DNA from: an uncultured Chthonomonadales bacterium
Lineage (GTDB): Bacteria > Armatimonadota > Chthonomonadetes > Chthonomonadales > CAJBBX01
Assembly (NCBI GenBank): GCA_938005745.1
Contig: CALLMM010000035.1
Coordinates: forward strand, 1-46,458
Length of the DNA: 46,458 nucleotides
Reading direction: 5' to 3'
How positions within the stretch are numbered: the stretch's first letter is position 1; every line of letters starts with the position of its first letter. A model generated the notes under the pieces. The model was not told the origin of the DNA. It was given only the letters and a program-made list of their open reading frames with translations, and did not search any database. Positions 1 through 8,570 of the stretch are shown here, in pieces. The position numbers were made by a program, and so were the translations under genes.

Positions 1-143
1 GAGATGTTGTCCCGGTCCATAAGGCAGGTTGCTTACGTGTTACGCGACCGTTCGCCGCTAGGGTATCGCTACCCCCGCTCGACTTGCATTTCTTAGGCAC
101 GCCGCAAGCGTTCGTCCTGAGCCAGGATCAAACTCTCCATAGA
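1..143 (-). rRNA. rrs: 16S ribosomal RNA gene, 5' end (partial)
   Basis: The reverse complement of 117-136 is the near-universal 27F site (AGAGTTTGATCCTGGCTCAG), followed by the conserved start of helix 6 sequence (GCAAGTCGAGCGG). Aligning that site to E. coli position 8 puts the mature 5' end near 143. Only about the first 140 nt are present; the gene runs off the left edge, and 23S and 5S would lie further left. The fragment is too short for me to assign a phylum with confidence. Confidence 0.97.
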
Positions 144-250
144 TATCTATCTCAAGGGATGACTCCCTCGATAACTTTGTGGAGAAACAACTCGTTTTTG
201 CCCTGGCGCACTCAGTACGTTGCAAAGCTAAATCAACACTCAAACCAGAC

Positions 251-284
251 TTTCAAAGTGCCTTTTCGCCGGCTCAACACCGGC
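251..284 (-). promoter_or_regulatory. rRNA leader antitermination-like boxB/boxA
   Basis: Read on the minus strand, a small hairpin (GCCGG...CCGGC, 268-284) is followed by GCACTTTGAAA (251-261). That resembles the boxA element of rRNA leaders (TGCTCTTTGAAA-like). The boxB-then-boxA order and the place between promoter and 16S match the rrn antitermination site bound by NusB/S10 in other bacteria. The assignment is by motif only. Confidence 0.55.
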
Positions 285-316
285 ATCTGCGCTGCCTTCC
301 AGCAGACGCAAGGGAT

Positions 317-376
317 ATAATACCACCATGTCTGATCTCAGTCAATAGTCCAGGCGACTTTTTTTATGCATTTTTC
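317..376 (-). promoter_or_regulatory. rRNA operon promoter with UP element
   Basis: On the minus strand, -35 TTGACT (340-345) and -10 TATTAT (317-322) are separated by 17 bp, a near-consensus housekeeping-sigma promoter. A-tracts lie directly upstream (355-376), as in UP elements of rRNA promoters. The start would be near 310, giving a leader of about 165 nt before 16S. The remaining non-coding DNA between 377 and 488 holds the terminator of the upstream operon. Confidence 0.85.
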
Positions 377-422
377 ACTGGCTGAACTCTGTTGCGTCTA
401 CTCCTACCGCTCCACCCCAAAA

Positions 423-462
423 AGAGCGTCCCCCCGCCTGTCTCAGGCGGCGAGGACGCTCT
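423..462 (-). terminator. Intrinsic terminator of the rimO-gltX-amidohydrolase operon
   Basis: GAGCGTCC (423-430) pairs with GGACGCTC (455-462), with an inner GCCTG/CAGGC stem. Read on the minus strand the hairpin is followed by TTTTT. It sits 26 bp after the stop of the last operon gene and insulates the operon from the rRNA promoter. Confidence 0.85.
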
Positions 463-488
463 CCGGAGACGGCGAAGACCTGTAAAGA

Positions 489-1220
489 CTAATCGGAAAG
501 ACCGAAAAGACGGCGCGCGTTATCGTAGAGGATGCGGTGCTTCGCCTCCGCGCTGATCGCGGAGTCCTCGATCAGCCCCATCGCCGCCGACACATCCACC
601 TGCGGCGCGCCCGATCCGAAGAGAATTCGATGCGTTCCCAGCACATCCACCGCCGAAGGGAGCTTCACCCTGTCCAGCACGCCGGAGGTCTCCAGGTAGA
701 TGTTGGTGGTCGTGTGTGCGGCGGCAATCGCCGACCGCCAGTCCTCTCCGCCCATTCCCAGCAGCACCACCTTGATCATCGAAAAGGCGCGGGCGATCTC
801 ATGCGCCGCCTCCACCGCCGCGGCATTGGGAGTATACAGGATCAGCGGCTTGGAGAAACGTCGGTAGGCGTTGAGGATCTCGTCGGCGACTACTTTTCGC
901 ACAGGCTCCTCCGGATGCACTCCGGTTATAGCCATCGCCAGAAACTTCGGAGACCCCATCAACTCGCGAAGAACGGTGATGGACGCCTCCACGCGGTTGG
1001 TATGTGTGATCAAGCAGCCGTAGAGGTTCTTGCTCTGATCAATCATCGCCCTCAGAATACGGTTTCCGGACAGGGGGTCTACATATCGCGCATGATTGGA
1101 GTAGAGCATCGCGCTCTCGATGCCGCGCTCCTGAAGGGTAGACTGAATGGCGGCGGCATTATGGGACACACCCGGAATTACGCTGCCGCCGAGATAGTTA
1201 TGAATGTCGAATACAGGCAC
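489..1220 (-). CDS. Amidohydrolase-2-like protein lacking metal ligands (paralogue 1)
   Basis: A 243-aa protein with the layout of an Amidohydrolase_2 TIM barrel: N-terminal FDIHNYLGG where the family has DxHxH, ILYTP where a metal-binding His is expected, LLGMGG in place of AHLGG, and FGSGAP in place of FGSDxP, ending in the usual NARRLFGL. Each expected metal-ligand position appears substituted, so hydrolase activity is doubtful. The start is GTG at 1220, chosen for the strong SD AGGAGGAGG five bases upstream. It is the last gene of the operon, 12 bp after a paralogue with the same substitutions. The fold call is by motif; the function is unknown. Confidence 0.7.
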   Translation of the reverse strand: MPVFDIHNYLGGSVIPGVSHNAAAIQSTLQERGIESAMLYSNHARYVDPLSGNRILRAMIDQSKNLYGCLITHTNRVEASITVLRELMGSPKFLAMAITGVHPEEPVRKVVADEILNAYRRFSKPLILYTPNAAAVEAAHEIARAFSMIKVVLLGMGGEDWRSAIAAAHTTTNIYLETSGVLDRVKLPSAVDVLGTHRILFGSGAPQVDVSAAMGLIEDSAISAEAKHRILYDNARRLFGLSD

Positions 1221-1232
1221 GGGAGCCTCCTC

Positions 1233-1949
1233 CTACTTGATCTCCAGAAGCGCGCGGGCATTCCCCCCGGCAACCAGCGCCTGCTGCTCCGGGGTCAATC
1301 CGGAATGCTGCAGCGTGCCGACCGCGCTTGCCATGGGTCGTAGAGGCGCGCCGGAGCCGTAGAGCACCCGATCCGCGCCGACACACTCCACCAGAAATTT
1401 CAACGCGCCGGTTGCCACCAGACGGGAGGTCTCCACATAGACATTCGCGCGCGAGCGCATGATCGCCACCGCCTCCGATAGCGTCTTCTCATCCACGCCG
1501 CTGAGGATGAGGGGAGCCAGATGGCGGGCGGTCGCCTGCGCCGCGAGGGAGGCGATTCCGGGGCGAGCGATGTCCACCATGATCGGCAGAGGGTTGGAGG
1601 ACATCGCCTGCAGCAGCGCATGGAACGGCGCGGAATCGATCTCCCATCCCTGCTCTTCCGGGAAGAAGCGCACGATCTTGAAGCCGTCGCCGGTGAAATG
1701 CGATGCCTGTGCATCTCCCCCGAAATACATGCGCGGGTTTACCGTCGCCACCGGGACCAGACTGCCGTTCTCGCTGCAGGCGGCGCGTGTAGCGGCGTTG
1801 CCGGTGTTGTAGTCCAGCAGCATCCCGATGGTTGAGAGCGTGCAGCAGGCGGTAATCTGGTGCTTTTTCATCAGTACCGACAGATCATCCACCGACAGAT
1901 CGGTAGCTGCGGCGGGCAGCGGACCAAAAAGAGTGTTGACATCTATCAT
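1233..1949 (-). CDS. Amidohydrolase-2-like protein lacking metal ligands (paralogue 2)
   Basis: A 238-aa protein related in plan to its downstream neighbour: IDVNTLFG at the N-terminus instead of DxHxH, IMVDIARPG in the strand that normally carries a His, NVYVETS, then VLYGSGAP instead of FGSDxP and a final GGNARALLEI. None of the canonical His/Asp metal ligands is visible. The ATG at 1949 lies 10 bp after the gltX stop, and the nearest SD (AAGGAG) is inside the gltX stop region, suggesting translational coupling. The product could be a catalytically dead barrel, a metal-independent enzyme or a binding protein. I do not recognise a specific function. Confidence 0.68.
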   Translation of the reverse strand: MIDVNTLFGPLPAAATDLSVDDLSVLMKKHQITACCTLSTIGMLLDYNTGNAATRAACSENGSLVPVATVNPRMYFGGDAQASHFTGDGFKIVRFFPEEQGWEIDSAPFHALLQAMSSNPLPIMVDIARPGIASLAAQATARHLAPLILSGVDEKTLSEAVAIMRSRANVYVETSRLVATGALKFLVECVGADRVLYGSGAPLRPMASAVGTLQHSGLTPEQQALVAGGNARALLEIK

Positions 1950-1959
1950 GATTTCACCG

Positions 1960-3435
1960 TTACTCCTTCAGAACCCATCCGACGGCACGATCCAGACGAG
2001 ACAGCATCCGCTCCTTGCCCAGAACGCTCATCAGTTCAAACAGACCGGGACCGACCGTGCGCCCCGTGAGACAGACCCGCAGCGTATGAATCACGGGCGG
2101 ACGTTCCAGATTGAGCGTCTCCGCCGTACGATTCACAATCTGCTCGGCATCCTCTACGGAGGGGTCGTCGGTCAGAGCCGCTACCAGGCTCTTCGCGGTC
2201 GCAATGATCTGCAGCGGTCTTTCGCCCGTCAACCACTTGCGCTGTCCCTTCTCCTCCGGTACTTCGGGAGCGACAAAGAAAAACCCTGTCAGGTCGGCGA
2301 TTTCCGAGAGAATCTTCAGCCGGTCTGCACAGAGAGCGATCGCCGCCTCCGCGTAGGCGCGTTCCTCCTGAGCAGGCGTCGCGCTGATCAAGCCCGCCTC
2401 GATCAGGTAGGGCATACAGCGATCGGTCAGTTGTTCGGGACTCAGGACGCGAATATACTCGCCGTTCATCCATCGTAGCTTGTCGTAGTCGAAGATCGCT
2501 GGGTTGCGGCTGATCCCCTCCAGCGAAAATCGCTCGATAATCTCCGCCACGCTGAAGATCTCCCGGTTCTCCTCGCCGGCGGACCAGCCCAGCAGGCAGA
2601 GAAAGTTGAACATCGTCTCCGGGAGATAGCCGGAGCGAATGAACTCATAGAACTGCGTCGCCCCGTGACGCTTCCCCAGCTTCTTGCGGTCTTTGCCTAA
2701 GATGAGCGGGACATGCACCCAGACCGGCTGCTCCCAGCCGAAAGCGTTGTAGAGATAGATCTGCTTGGGAGTGCTAGGCTGCCAGTCCTCGCCGCGAATG
2801 ACATGGGTGATCCCCATCAGATGATCGTCCACTACAACCGCCAGATGATAGGTGGGCCAGCCGTTCGATTTCAGCAGCACCTGATCATCTATCATTCGGT
2901 TTTCGACGGTGATCTGCCCGTAGACGACATCCTGATAGGTTGTCCTGCCCTCCAGGGGCACCGCCAGTCGAACGGTAGACGGCAGCTCTTCCGACTCATA
3001 GCGCGCGCGATCCGCCTCCGACAGATAGCGGCATCGGCGATCATAGCCGGGAGGCAGCCCGAGAGCCTGCTGCTCCTCCCGCATCTTCGTCAGACGCTCC
3101 GGAGTGCAGTAACAGCGATAGGCGTTCCCGGAAGCGATCAAATCCTCCGCCGCCTCCTGATAGAGCGCAAGCCTCTCCGACTGCACATACGGTCCGTAAT
3201 CGCCTCCGCCCTTCCACCACTCATCCGGGACGATTCCCAGAGAGACCATGCTCTCCTCCAGTTCAGGGATCACCTCTGGCTTATATCGGTCGGGGTTTCG
3301 ATCGGTATCCTCCAGGCGTGCAATGAACACTCCGCCCATCTTTCTGGCGAAGATCCAGTTAAACAGGGCGGTGCGTATATTGCCGACATGCGGCGAACCG
3401 GTCGGGCTGGGCGCGTAACGAACACGAACGGTCAT
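1960..3435 (-). CDS. gltX: Glutamyl-tRNA synthetase
   Basis: A 491-aa class I aminoacyl-tRNA synthetase that charges tRNA-Glu (or, in some bacteria, also tRNA-Gln) in the cytoplasm. The HIGH-type motif PSPTGSPHVGN is at residues 7-17 and the Rossmann fold continues through RLEDTDRNP. The KMSKS-type loop near residue 250 reads KLGKRHG, where most family members have KLSKRHG. The anticodon-binding helical region fills the C-terminal third. The start ATG at 3435 has GGAG six bases upstream and gives the standard MTVRVRYAPSPTG N-terminus; an upstream in-frame start would add 28 unrelated residues. It is third in the minus-strand operon. Confidence 0.96.
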   Translation of the reverse strand: MTVRVRYAPSPTGSPHVGNIRTALFNWIFARKMGGVFIARLEDTDRNPDRYKPEVIPELEESMVSLGIVPDEWWKGGGDYGPYVQSERLALYQEAAEDLIASGNAYRCYCTPERLTKMREEQQALGLPPGYDRRCRYLSEADRARYESEELPSTVRLAVPLEGRTTYQDVVYGQITVENRMIDDQVLLKSNGWPTYHLAVVVDDHLMGITHVIRGEDWQPSTPKQIYLYNAFGWEQPVWVHVPLILGKDRKKLGKRHGATQFYEFIRSGYLPETMFNFLCLLGWSAGEENREIFSVAEIIERFSLEGISRNPAIFDYDKLRWMNGEYIRVLSPEQLTDRCMPYLIEAGLISATPAQEERAYAEAAIALCADRLKILSEIADLTGFFFVAPEVPEEKGQRKWLTGERPLQIIATAKSLVAALTDDPSVEDAEQIVNRTAETLNLERPPVIHTLRVCLTGRTVGPGLFELMSVLGKERMLSRLDRAVGWVLKE

Positions 3436-3476
3436 AATATCTCCGGTACAGACAGGATTGAGATCGGGTGAGGCGA

Positions 3477-3503
3477 GGGGGAGGCGCAGACTTCGCCTCC
3501 CCC
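3477..3503 (-). other. Intercistronic hairpin upstream of gltX
   Basis: A perfect 10-bp stem (GGGGGAGGCG / CGCCTCCCCC, loop 3487-3493) lies between the winged-helix gene and gltX. It has no T-run on the minus strand, so it is more likely an mRNA stability or processing stem than an intrinsic terminator. Confidence 0.5.
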
Positions 3504-3522
3504 ATATAACATCAAACAAAGG

Positions 3523-5337
3523 TTATGACTTCTTCAGATACTTGCGCTTGCTCTTGTCGAACCCCTGCGAAAGTTTGCGCGCATCGTAGACCCATGCGCC
3601 GCCCCGCTGGAAGAAGCAGTGGTATCCGGATAGAAGGGAGGCGACCATCCGCCGGGGCGTTCGGCGCGCGATGTTTGTCTCGGTCAACACCGTGATGAAC
3701 TCGATCCCCTTGCGGTAGTGCTCCATGATCTCGCGCACGATCTCGAAGGTGGGAAGCTCCTCCTCCTCCGCGCGTCTTCCCAGTTCCATCAACTCGGTCA
3801 CCCGGTTGCGGCTGATGAACATCGGCGGCTCGGTCTCCTCCCCGTAGGTCAGCGCATACAGGTCGGGAGCCTGCCGCTCCAGATAGAAGACCGCGCCGGA
3901 ATCGACCGGGAGACTGTTGTACCAGTCGAGCAGACCGTAGAGCAGCCGTGTCTCGTTGTTGACCCACAGTTCAGTCCTCTGACCGTTGGGCAGGATCAGA
4001 TCCACCTGCAGGATCTTCGGCTCCGTCGGGAAGAAGCCCGCCGGCAGTTGACACAGTGGCAGCGTGCCGATCTCTTTGTGGTGCAGTTTCAGCACACAGC
4101 GCACCGTCATCGGCGGCGTGTCGCGGTCATCCGGAACCAGGTCCTCATCCAGAACATCCATCGCCATCGGCGAGTAGATCTCTCGCGCCAGCGTGCCATC
4201 GAAGCCGTCGTCTTCCAGCATCAGATCCAGGACATTCCCCTCTTCATCCGTATACGTCTGTTCCGGAAAGTGCAGGATCTCCGGCACACTGTAGACATAT
4301 TCGGGAATGAGACCCTCCGGCAGGAAACGGTCCGCTCCGAGCCAGTGGATACGCTCGTCCTTCCTCAGCACCTCCAGCACGGACTGCAGATCCGCCTCGT
4401 AGGTCGCATCGCCTTCCGACACCTCGAAGATCTCTTCCAGCATGCGGCTGGCACGGCTGGTGCCCTCATTATTCAGAATGTAGTCGAGAAGCTGCTCATG
4501 CTCGGTTTCGGAGATGACCAGCGGCTGCGACGCCTCGACCGCCTGCGCCTCCGGAAACTCCTCCACCTCTTTCTGCGCGATCTCCGGGAAGAGACGGACC
4601 AGACGCGCTACCACCGAAGGACCGATCCACTCACCGCTGTTCAGATAGCTGCATCTTCCGTCCGCCAGCAGTTGCGCAAAGATCCGCGCGCTGTTGAACT
4701 TCTCCGGGTTTGCTCTCCACAGCAGGAACTGTAGCGTCTTATTGGGGATCGGCTCACCCAGCTCATCCAGAAACGCGATGACGCTGTCCACGTTCTGCGG
4801 ATCAAGCCGCGCCGCTGCCGTTTTGTAACGCTCCAGATCGCGCATCTTCAGGTAGTTGTCGAAGAGCACATCCTCCTCGGTCTCACCGCGCGTGTCGAGC
4901 AGCCAGGCGGTCAGTCCGTATTTGTCATCCTGCGTTACAAAATATCGCTCACGGTTAGAGAGGAGCCGTTCCAGAACCGGCGTCAGGACCTCCTGCGGAC
5001 GGTTATAGATCGCTGACAGCTGTCCGGCAAGCGCGCTTTTGGAGACCGGAAGCCCGTAACGGGAAAGAATCTCCTCCAGATTACGCTCCACAGAGCGTTC
5101 CGGATCGCTGTAGCGAGACCAGAGCGTCCATTTCCGTTCGGTGACGGTGAACAGATTGGGATGCGTGGCAAGAATCACGCGCGCAAGGCGAATATCCACA
5201 TCCTCGCGACCGATGGCGCGAACGACCTCCGAAACCTTGACCGGTTCTCCGGCTTCGATCAGCGCGCCGTAGAGCAAGCCTGCGGCATACTGAATTGCCA
5301 GAGCCTCCTCTGACCGGGTCTCCTTCACATCAGTCAT
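3523..5337 (-). CDS. Protein with about five winged-helix (HARE-HTH-like) repeats
   Basis: A 604-aa protein I cannot match to a named family. Several segments look like winged helix-turn-helix units: two to three helices, then a beta wing ending in an aromatic-rich phrase. They lie at about residues 13-75 (ends WTLWSRY), 83-146 (ends KYGLTAWLL, the HARE-HTH/RNA polymerase delta pattern), 183-248 (ends SGEWIG), 280-345 (ends DRFLPEGL) and 530-590 (ends GAWVYDAR). Residues 360-520 are acidic and probably beta-rich. The C-terminus is Lys-rich (SKRKYLKKS). The start at 5337 has SD GGGAGG six bases upstream; an alternative ATG at 5358 overlaps the rimO stop as ATGA. It lies between rimO and gltX, so a role near translation or transcription is plausible but unproven. 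Confidence 0.75.
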   Translation of the reverse strand: MTDVKETRSEEALAIQYAAGLLYGALIEAGEPVKVSEVVRAIGREDVDIRLARVILATHPNLFTVTERKWTLWSRYSDPERSVERNLEEILSRYGLPVSKSALAGQLSAIYNRPQEVLTPVLERLLSNRERYFVTQDDKYGLTAWLLDTRGETEEDVLFDNYLKMRDLERYKTAAARLDPQNVDSVIAFLDELGEPIPNKTLQFLLWRANPEKFNSARIFAQLLADGRCSYLNSGEWIGPSVVARLVRLFPEIAQKEVEEFPEAQAVEASQPLVISETEHEQLLDYILNNEGTSRASRMLEEIFEVSEGDATYEADLQSVLEVLRKDERIHWLGADRFLPEGLIPEYVYSVPEILHFPEQTYTDEEGNVLDLMLEDDGFDGTLAREIYSPMAMDVLDEDLVPDDRDTPPMTVRCVLKLHHKEIGTLPLCQLPAGFFPTEPKILQVDLILPNGQRTELWVNNETRLLYGLLDWYNSLPVDSGAVFYLERQAPDLYALTYGEETEPPMFISRNRVTELMELGRRAEEEELPTFEIVREIMEHYRKGIEFITVLTETNIARRTPRRMVASLLSGYHCFFQRGGAWVYDARKLSQGFDKSKRKYLKKS

Positions 5338-5354
5338 AAAAAACCTCCCTATCC

Positions 5355-6803
5355 TCATACGGCGTTAACCGTCTGAATCTCCACGCCATACAGATCGTAG
5401 TGCCAGGCATCCGTGATCCTCACGGCAATCATGTCGCCCGGCTGTGCGGTTTCGCTCTCCACATAGATCAGTCCATCTATCTCCGGAGCGTCGCGGAAGG
5501 AGCGTCCGACTCGCAGTGAGCGCACGCCGGACATCAGCGTATTCCGCGCCCGCATCCGATTCTCTCCGCTCTCAATGGACCTGCCGCTCCTCTCTGATGG
5601 CGGCGCGCTCTGCGCGATTCCCTCGATCAGAACCTCCATCTCGCGCCCGATCCAGCGACGATTGTGCTCCAGAGAGATCTCTCGCTGCAGCCGCATAAGC
5701 CTGTCCTTGCGCGACTGCTTGATTCTGGCGGGAACGCGCCCGGGCAGATCCGCGCTCGGGGTGCCGTCCTCAACCGAATAGGCGAACACGCCGACGCGAT
5801 CAAACCGCGCCTTTTCGACGAAATTCAGCAGATTCTGAAAATGAGCGTCCGTCTCGCCCGGAAAACCGACGATGAACGTTGTGCGGATGGCGACATCCGG
5901 CGACGCCTCCCGGAACCGCTCCAGCAGATCCAGATAGGCGCTGCCCGACATCGGACGACGCATCCATCGAAGCACCTCGTCATCCGCGTGCTGCAGCGGC
6001 ATGTCTATATACTGGCAGACGTGCGGCGTGCGGGCAATCGCCTCGATCACCTCCGCGTTAACGCGCGACGGATAGCAGTAGAAGAGCCGTATCCAGCGAA
6101 CGCCGTCTATCTGCGACAGCTCCCGGAGCAGCGACGGCAGCATCGGCTTCCGATAGAGATCGTATCCGTACTGCGTAGAATCTTGCGCGATCAGGTTCAA
6201 CTCCTTCACGCCCTGCCGGGTCAGCGCAGCCGCCTCCTCCAGGATTCGATCCAGCGGCTTGCTGACATGCCTGCCGCGAAACGAGGGGATCGCACAGAAG
6301 GTGCACTGATGATCGCACCCCTCGCTGATCTTCAGATAGGCGGTCCAGGGCGCGGTCGAGAGAACCCGTGTCGGGACATCCACCCACCGGTGATGCGGCT
6401 TCTGCGGAACCTGGATCAGCGGAACTGTAGCAGTCATCGTCCGACGCACGATCCCGGCAATCTCTCGCATCTGCCCGGTTCCGATGAAAGCGTCCACATC
6501 TGGAAGCTCTCTCTGAAGCTCTGCGCTGTACCTCTGCGCCAGACAGCCCGCCACGACCACCTTCTGAACCTGTCCGGCGGATTTGCGCTCCAGCGCCTCC
6601 AGGATAACGTCTATGCTCTCCTGTTTGGCGGACTCGATGAAGCCGCAGGTGTTGATGATGACCACGTCGGCTTCTTTCCCGTCTGCGCCGATCTGATAGC
6701 CGTCGGCGGAGAGAACGGCAAGCATCTCCTCCGAATCGACCACATTCTTCGCACAGCCGAGGTTGATCAACTGTACCGACGATCTGTTTTTTCTGTCCGC
6801 CAT
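5355..6803 (-). CDS. rimO: Ribosomal protein S12 methylthiotransferase RimO
   Basis: A 482-aa radical-SAM enzyme that adds a methylthio group to a conserved Asp of ribosomal protein S12. The N-terminal MTTase domain has the three cluster cysteines in NLGCAKN (about C17), NTCGF and AGCLAQRY. The radical-SAM CxxxCxxC is CDHQCTFC near residue 170, followed by AIPSFRGRHVSKP and LIAQDSTQYGYD, both typical of RimO rather than MiaB. The TRAM-like C-terminal part follows, with an insertion rich in Ser/Arg near residues 405-430. It heads the leftward operon; a TATACT -10-like box at 6842-6847 (minus) is a weak promoter candidate. Confidence 0.95.
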   Translation of the reverse strand: MADRKNRSSVQLINLGCAKNVVDSEEMLAVLSADGYQIGADGKEADVVIINTCGFIESAKQESIDVILEALERKSAGQVQKVVVAGCLAQRYSAELQRELPDVDAFIGTGQMREIAGIVRRTMTATVPLIQVPQKPHHRWVDVPTRVLSTAPWTAYLKISEGCDHQCTFCAIPSFRGRHVSKPLDRILEEAAALTRQGVKELNLIAQDSTQYGYDLYRKPMLPSLLRELSQIDGVRWIRLFYCYPSRVNAEVIEAIARTPHVCQYIDMPLQHADDEVLRWMRRPMSGSAYLDLLERFREASPDVAIRTTFIVGFPGETDAHFQNLLNFVEKARFDRVGVFAYSVEDGTPSADLPGRVPARIKQSRKDRLMRLQREISLEHNRRWIGREMEVLIEGIAQSAPPSERSGRSIESGENRMRARNTLMSGVRSLRVGRSFRDAPEIDGLIYVESETAQPGDMIAVRITDAWHYDLYGVEIQTVNAV

Positions 6804-6974
6804 CCTCTATCCTGTGTGTATTCTGCTCAAAACGCCAACATAGTATACCCTGAAAACCAGACAATCTGGCTCCCTGGACATAGCTGAGAGAGAGCGGGCG
6901 CAGGTTATCCGCCTTGCAGGGAGGGCAGCCGTTGGCGTCGTACATACAGGCAGTCCAACGTTGGAGATACCTGA

Positions 6975-8282
6975 ATGAGCACACCCGTTCGATTTGTCCT
7001 GGGGCAGAAGGATATCCCCGGAGCGTGGTACAACCTCCTTGCGGATCTGCCCGAACTGATGCCTCCCCCGCTTCACCCCGCCACAAAAAACCCGGTTACG
7101 CTGGAGGATATGACCGCCATTTTTCCGGAGAATATCGTTCAGCAGGAGATGAGTCCGGAGAGATGGATCGAGATACCGGAGCCGGTGCGTGAGATCTATG
7201 CGCTCTGGCGACCCACGCCTCTGCTGCGCGCCGTCAGGCTGGAGCGCGCTCTGCAGACTCCCGCCCACATCTACTACAAATTCGAGGGCAGCAGTCCTGC
7301 CGGCAGCCATAAGCCCAACACGGCGGTCGCACAGGCGTACTATAATCGAGAAGCCGGCGTGAAGCGGCTGGCGACGGAGACCGGCGCGGGACAGTGGGGA
7401 TCCTCGCTGGCTCTCGCCTGCCGTCTGTTCGGTCTGGAGTGCACGGTCTATATGGTGAAGGTCAGCTTCTACCAGAAACCCTATCGCAAGATGATGATGG
7501 AGACCTGGGGAGCGACCGTCTACGCCAGTCCGAGCGAACAGACACAGTTCGGACGTAAAATCCTCGCCGAAGACCCGGAGTGTCCCGGCAGTCTGGGGAT
7601 CGCCATCAGCGAAGCGATCGAGGATACGGTAACGAGCCGGGAGACGAAATACTCTCTGGGCAGCGTCCTCAATCATGTCTGCCTGCATCAGAGCGTAATC
7701 GGGCTGGAAGCGATCCGACAGATGGAGCAGGCGGGAGAAGAGCCGGATATCATCATCGGTTGCGCCGGCGGCGGAAGCAACTTCGCCGGTCTGGCGTTCC
7801 CCTTCCTGCGCTGGAAGATCACGGAGAGGCGTCCCTATCGCGTCATCGCCGTTGAGCCGTCCTCCTGCCCGACGCTGACCGCCGGCGTGCTGCGCTATGA
7901 CTTCGGAGACACCGCCGGCATGACCCCTCTGATGATGATGTATACTCTCGGACACGACTTCATGCCGCCTCGCATCCACGCCGGCGGACTGCGCTATCAC
8001 GGCATGTCCCCGATCGTCAGTCACCTCTACAAACTCGGCTTAATCGAGGCGAAAGCCTGCCCGCAGACCAGCGTCTTCGAGGCGGCGCTGCAGTTTGCGC
8101 GCACCGAGGGGATCATTCCTGCGCCGGAGTCCTCGCATGCGATCCGCGTGGCGATAGATGAGGCGGTTCAGGCGCGTGAGGAGGGGCAGAAGCGCGTGAT
8201 CCTCTTCAATCTGAGCGGACATGGGATGCTGGACCTGACTGCCTTCGACAGCTACCTTAGCGGAAAACTGCAGGACACGTGA
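6975..8282 (+). CDS. trpB: Tryptophan synthase beta chain, TrpB2 type
   Basis: A 435-aa PLP fold-type II enzyme that joins indole and serine to make tryptophan. The PLP lysine is in GSHKPNT (K113), ETGAGQWG is the substrate loop, and GCAGGGSN (about 262-269) binds the PLP phosphate. The long N-terminal extension ([12 protein letters not shown]) and overall length of about 430 residues mark the TrpB2 subgroup, which often occurs without trpA, as here. The ATG at 6975 follows GGAGAT at a good distance. It is monocistronic, divergent from rimO and closed by a strong terminator. It could serve indole salvage or work with a TrpA encoded elsewhere. Confidence 0.94.
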   Translation: MSTPVRFVLGQKDIPGAWYNLLADLPELMPPPLHPATKNPVTLEDMTAIFPENIVQQEMSPERWIEIPEPVREIYALWRPTPLLRAVRLERALQTPAHIYYKFEGSSPAGSHKPNTAVAQAYYNREAGVKRLATETGAGQWGSSLALACRLFGLECTVYMVKVSFYQKPYRKMMMETWGATVYASPSEQTQFGRKILAEDPECPGSLGIAISEAIEDTVTSRETKYSLGSVLNHVCLHQSVIGLEAIRQMEQAGEEPDIIIGCAGGGSNFAGLAFPFLRWKITERRPYRVIAVEPSSCPTLTAGVLRYDFGDTAGMTPLMMMYTLGHDFMPPRIHAGGLRYHGMSPIVSHLYKLGLIEAKACPQTSVFEAALQFARTEGIIPAPESSHAIRVAIDEAVQAREEGQKRVILFNLSGHGMLDLTAFDSYLSGKLQDT

Positions 8283-8339
8283 TTTGCATGCAGAGCGGGT
8301 CTTCTGCCTGCGCTGCCGTCGGAGTATGAAACTGCCATA

Positions 8340-8384
8340 AGCCGGATGGAATGCACCAGTGCATTCCATCCGGCTCTCTTTTTA
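8340..8384 (+). terminator. Intrinsic terminator of trpB
   Basis: A perfect 16-bp stem (8340-8355 with 8360-8375) around a CCAG loop is followed by CTCTTTTTAT. The rest of the 8283-8570 gap is AT-rich DNA with a small dyad (CTAAAA...TTTTAG near 8451-8472) and no convincing gene. It must hold the promoter of the next gene, but no clear -35/-10 pair stands out. Confidence 0.93.
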
Positions 8385-8570
8385 TATATGCCAGTATCTT
8401 TCTACCTATTTCGAGGAAAAATCGGGCACAACCCCCGCCTTCTTCTAAAAATAGAAAAAATTTTAGCAAAAAGCCCTAGCGCAACGATCCTTCAGGGTAC
8501 TTAACTATTGTAAGCCTCATCCTTATCTCTAGCCTGTCTCAGGCAAGATGTTAGACGAAGGGAGAAAAAA

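Noticed and set aside
6842..6869. TATACT box and CCAGACAATCTGG dyad as a rimO promoter and operator
   Set aside because: The -10 is good on the minus strand, but no acceptable -35 lies 16-18 bp upstream, and a 13-bp dyad alone is weak evidence for an operator.
432..8546. The shared GCCTGTCTCAGGC sequence at 436-448 and 8532-8544 as a repeat family
   Set aside because: Both are short palindromic stems. A 13-nt match between two hairpins can arise by chance and the flanks are unrelated.
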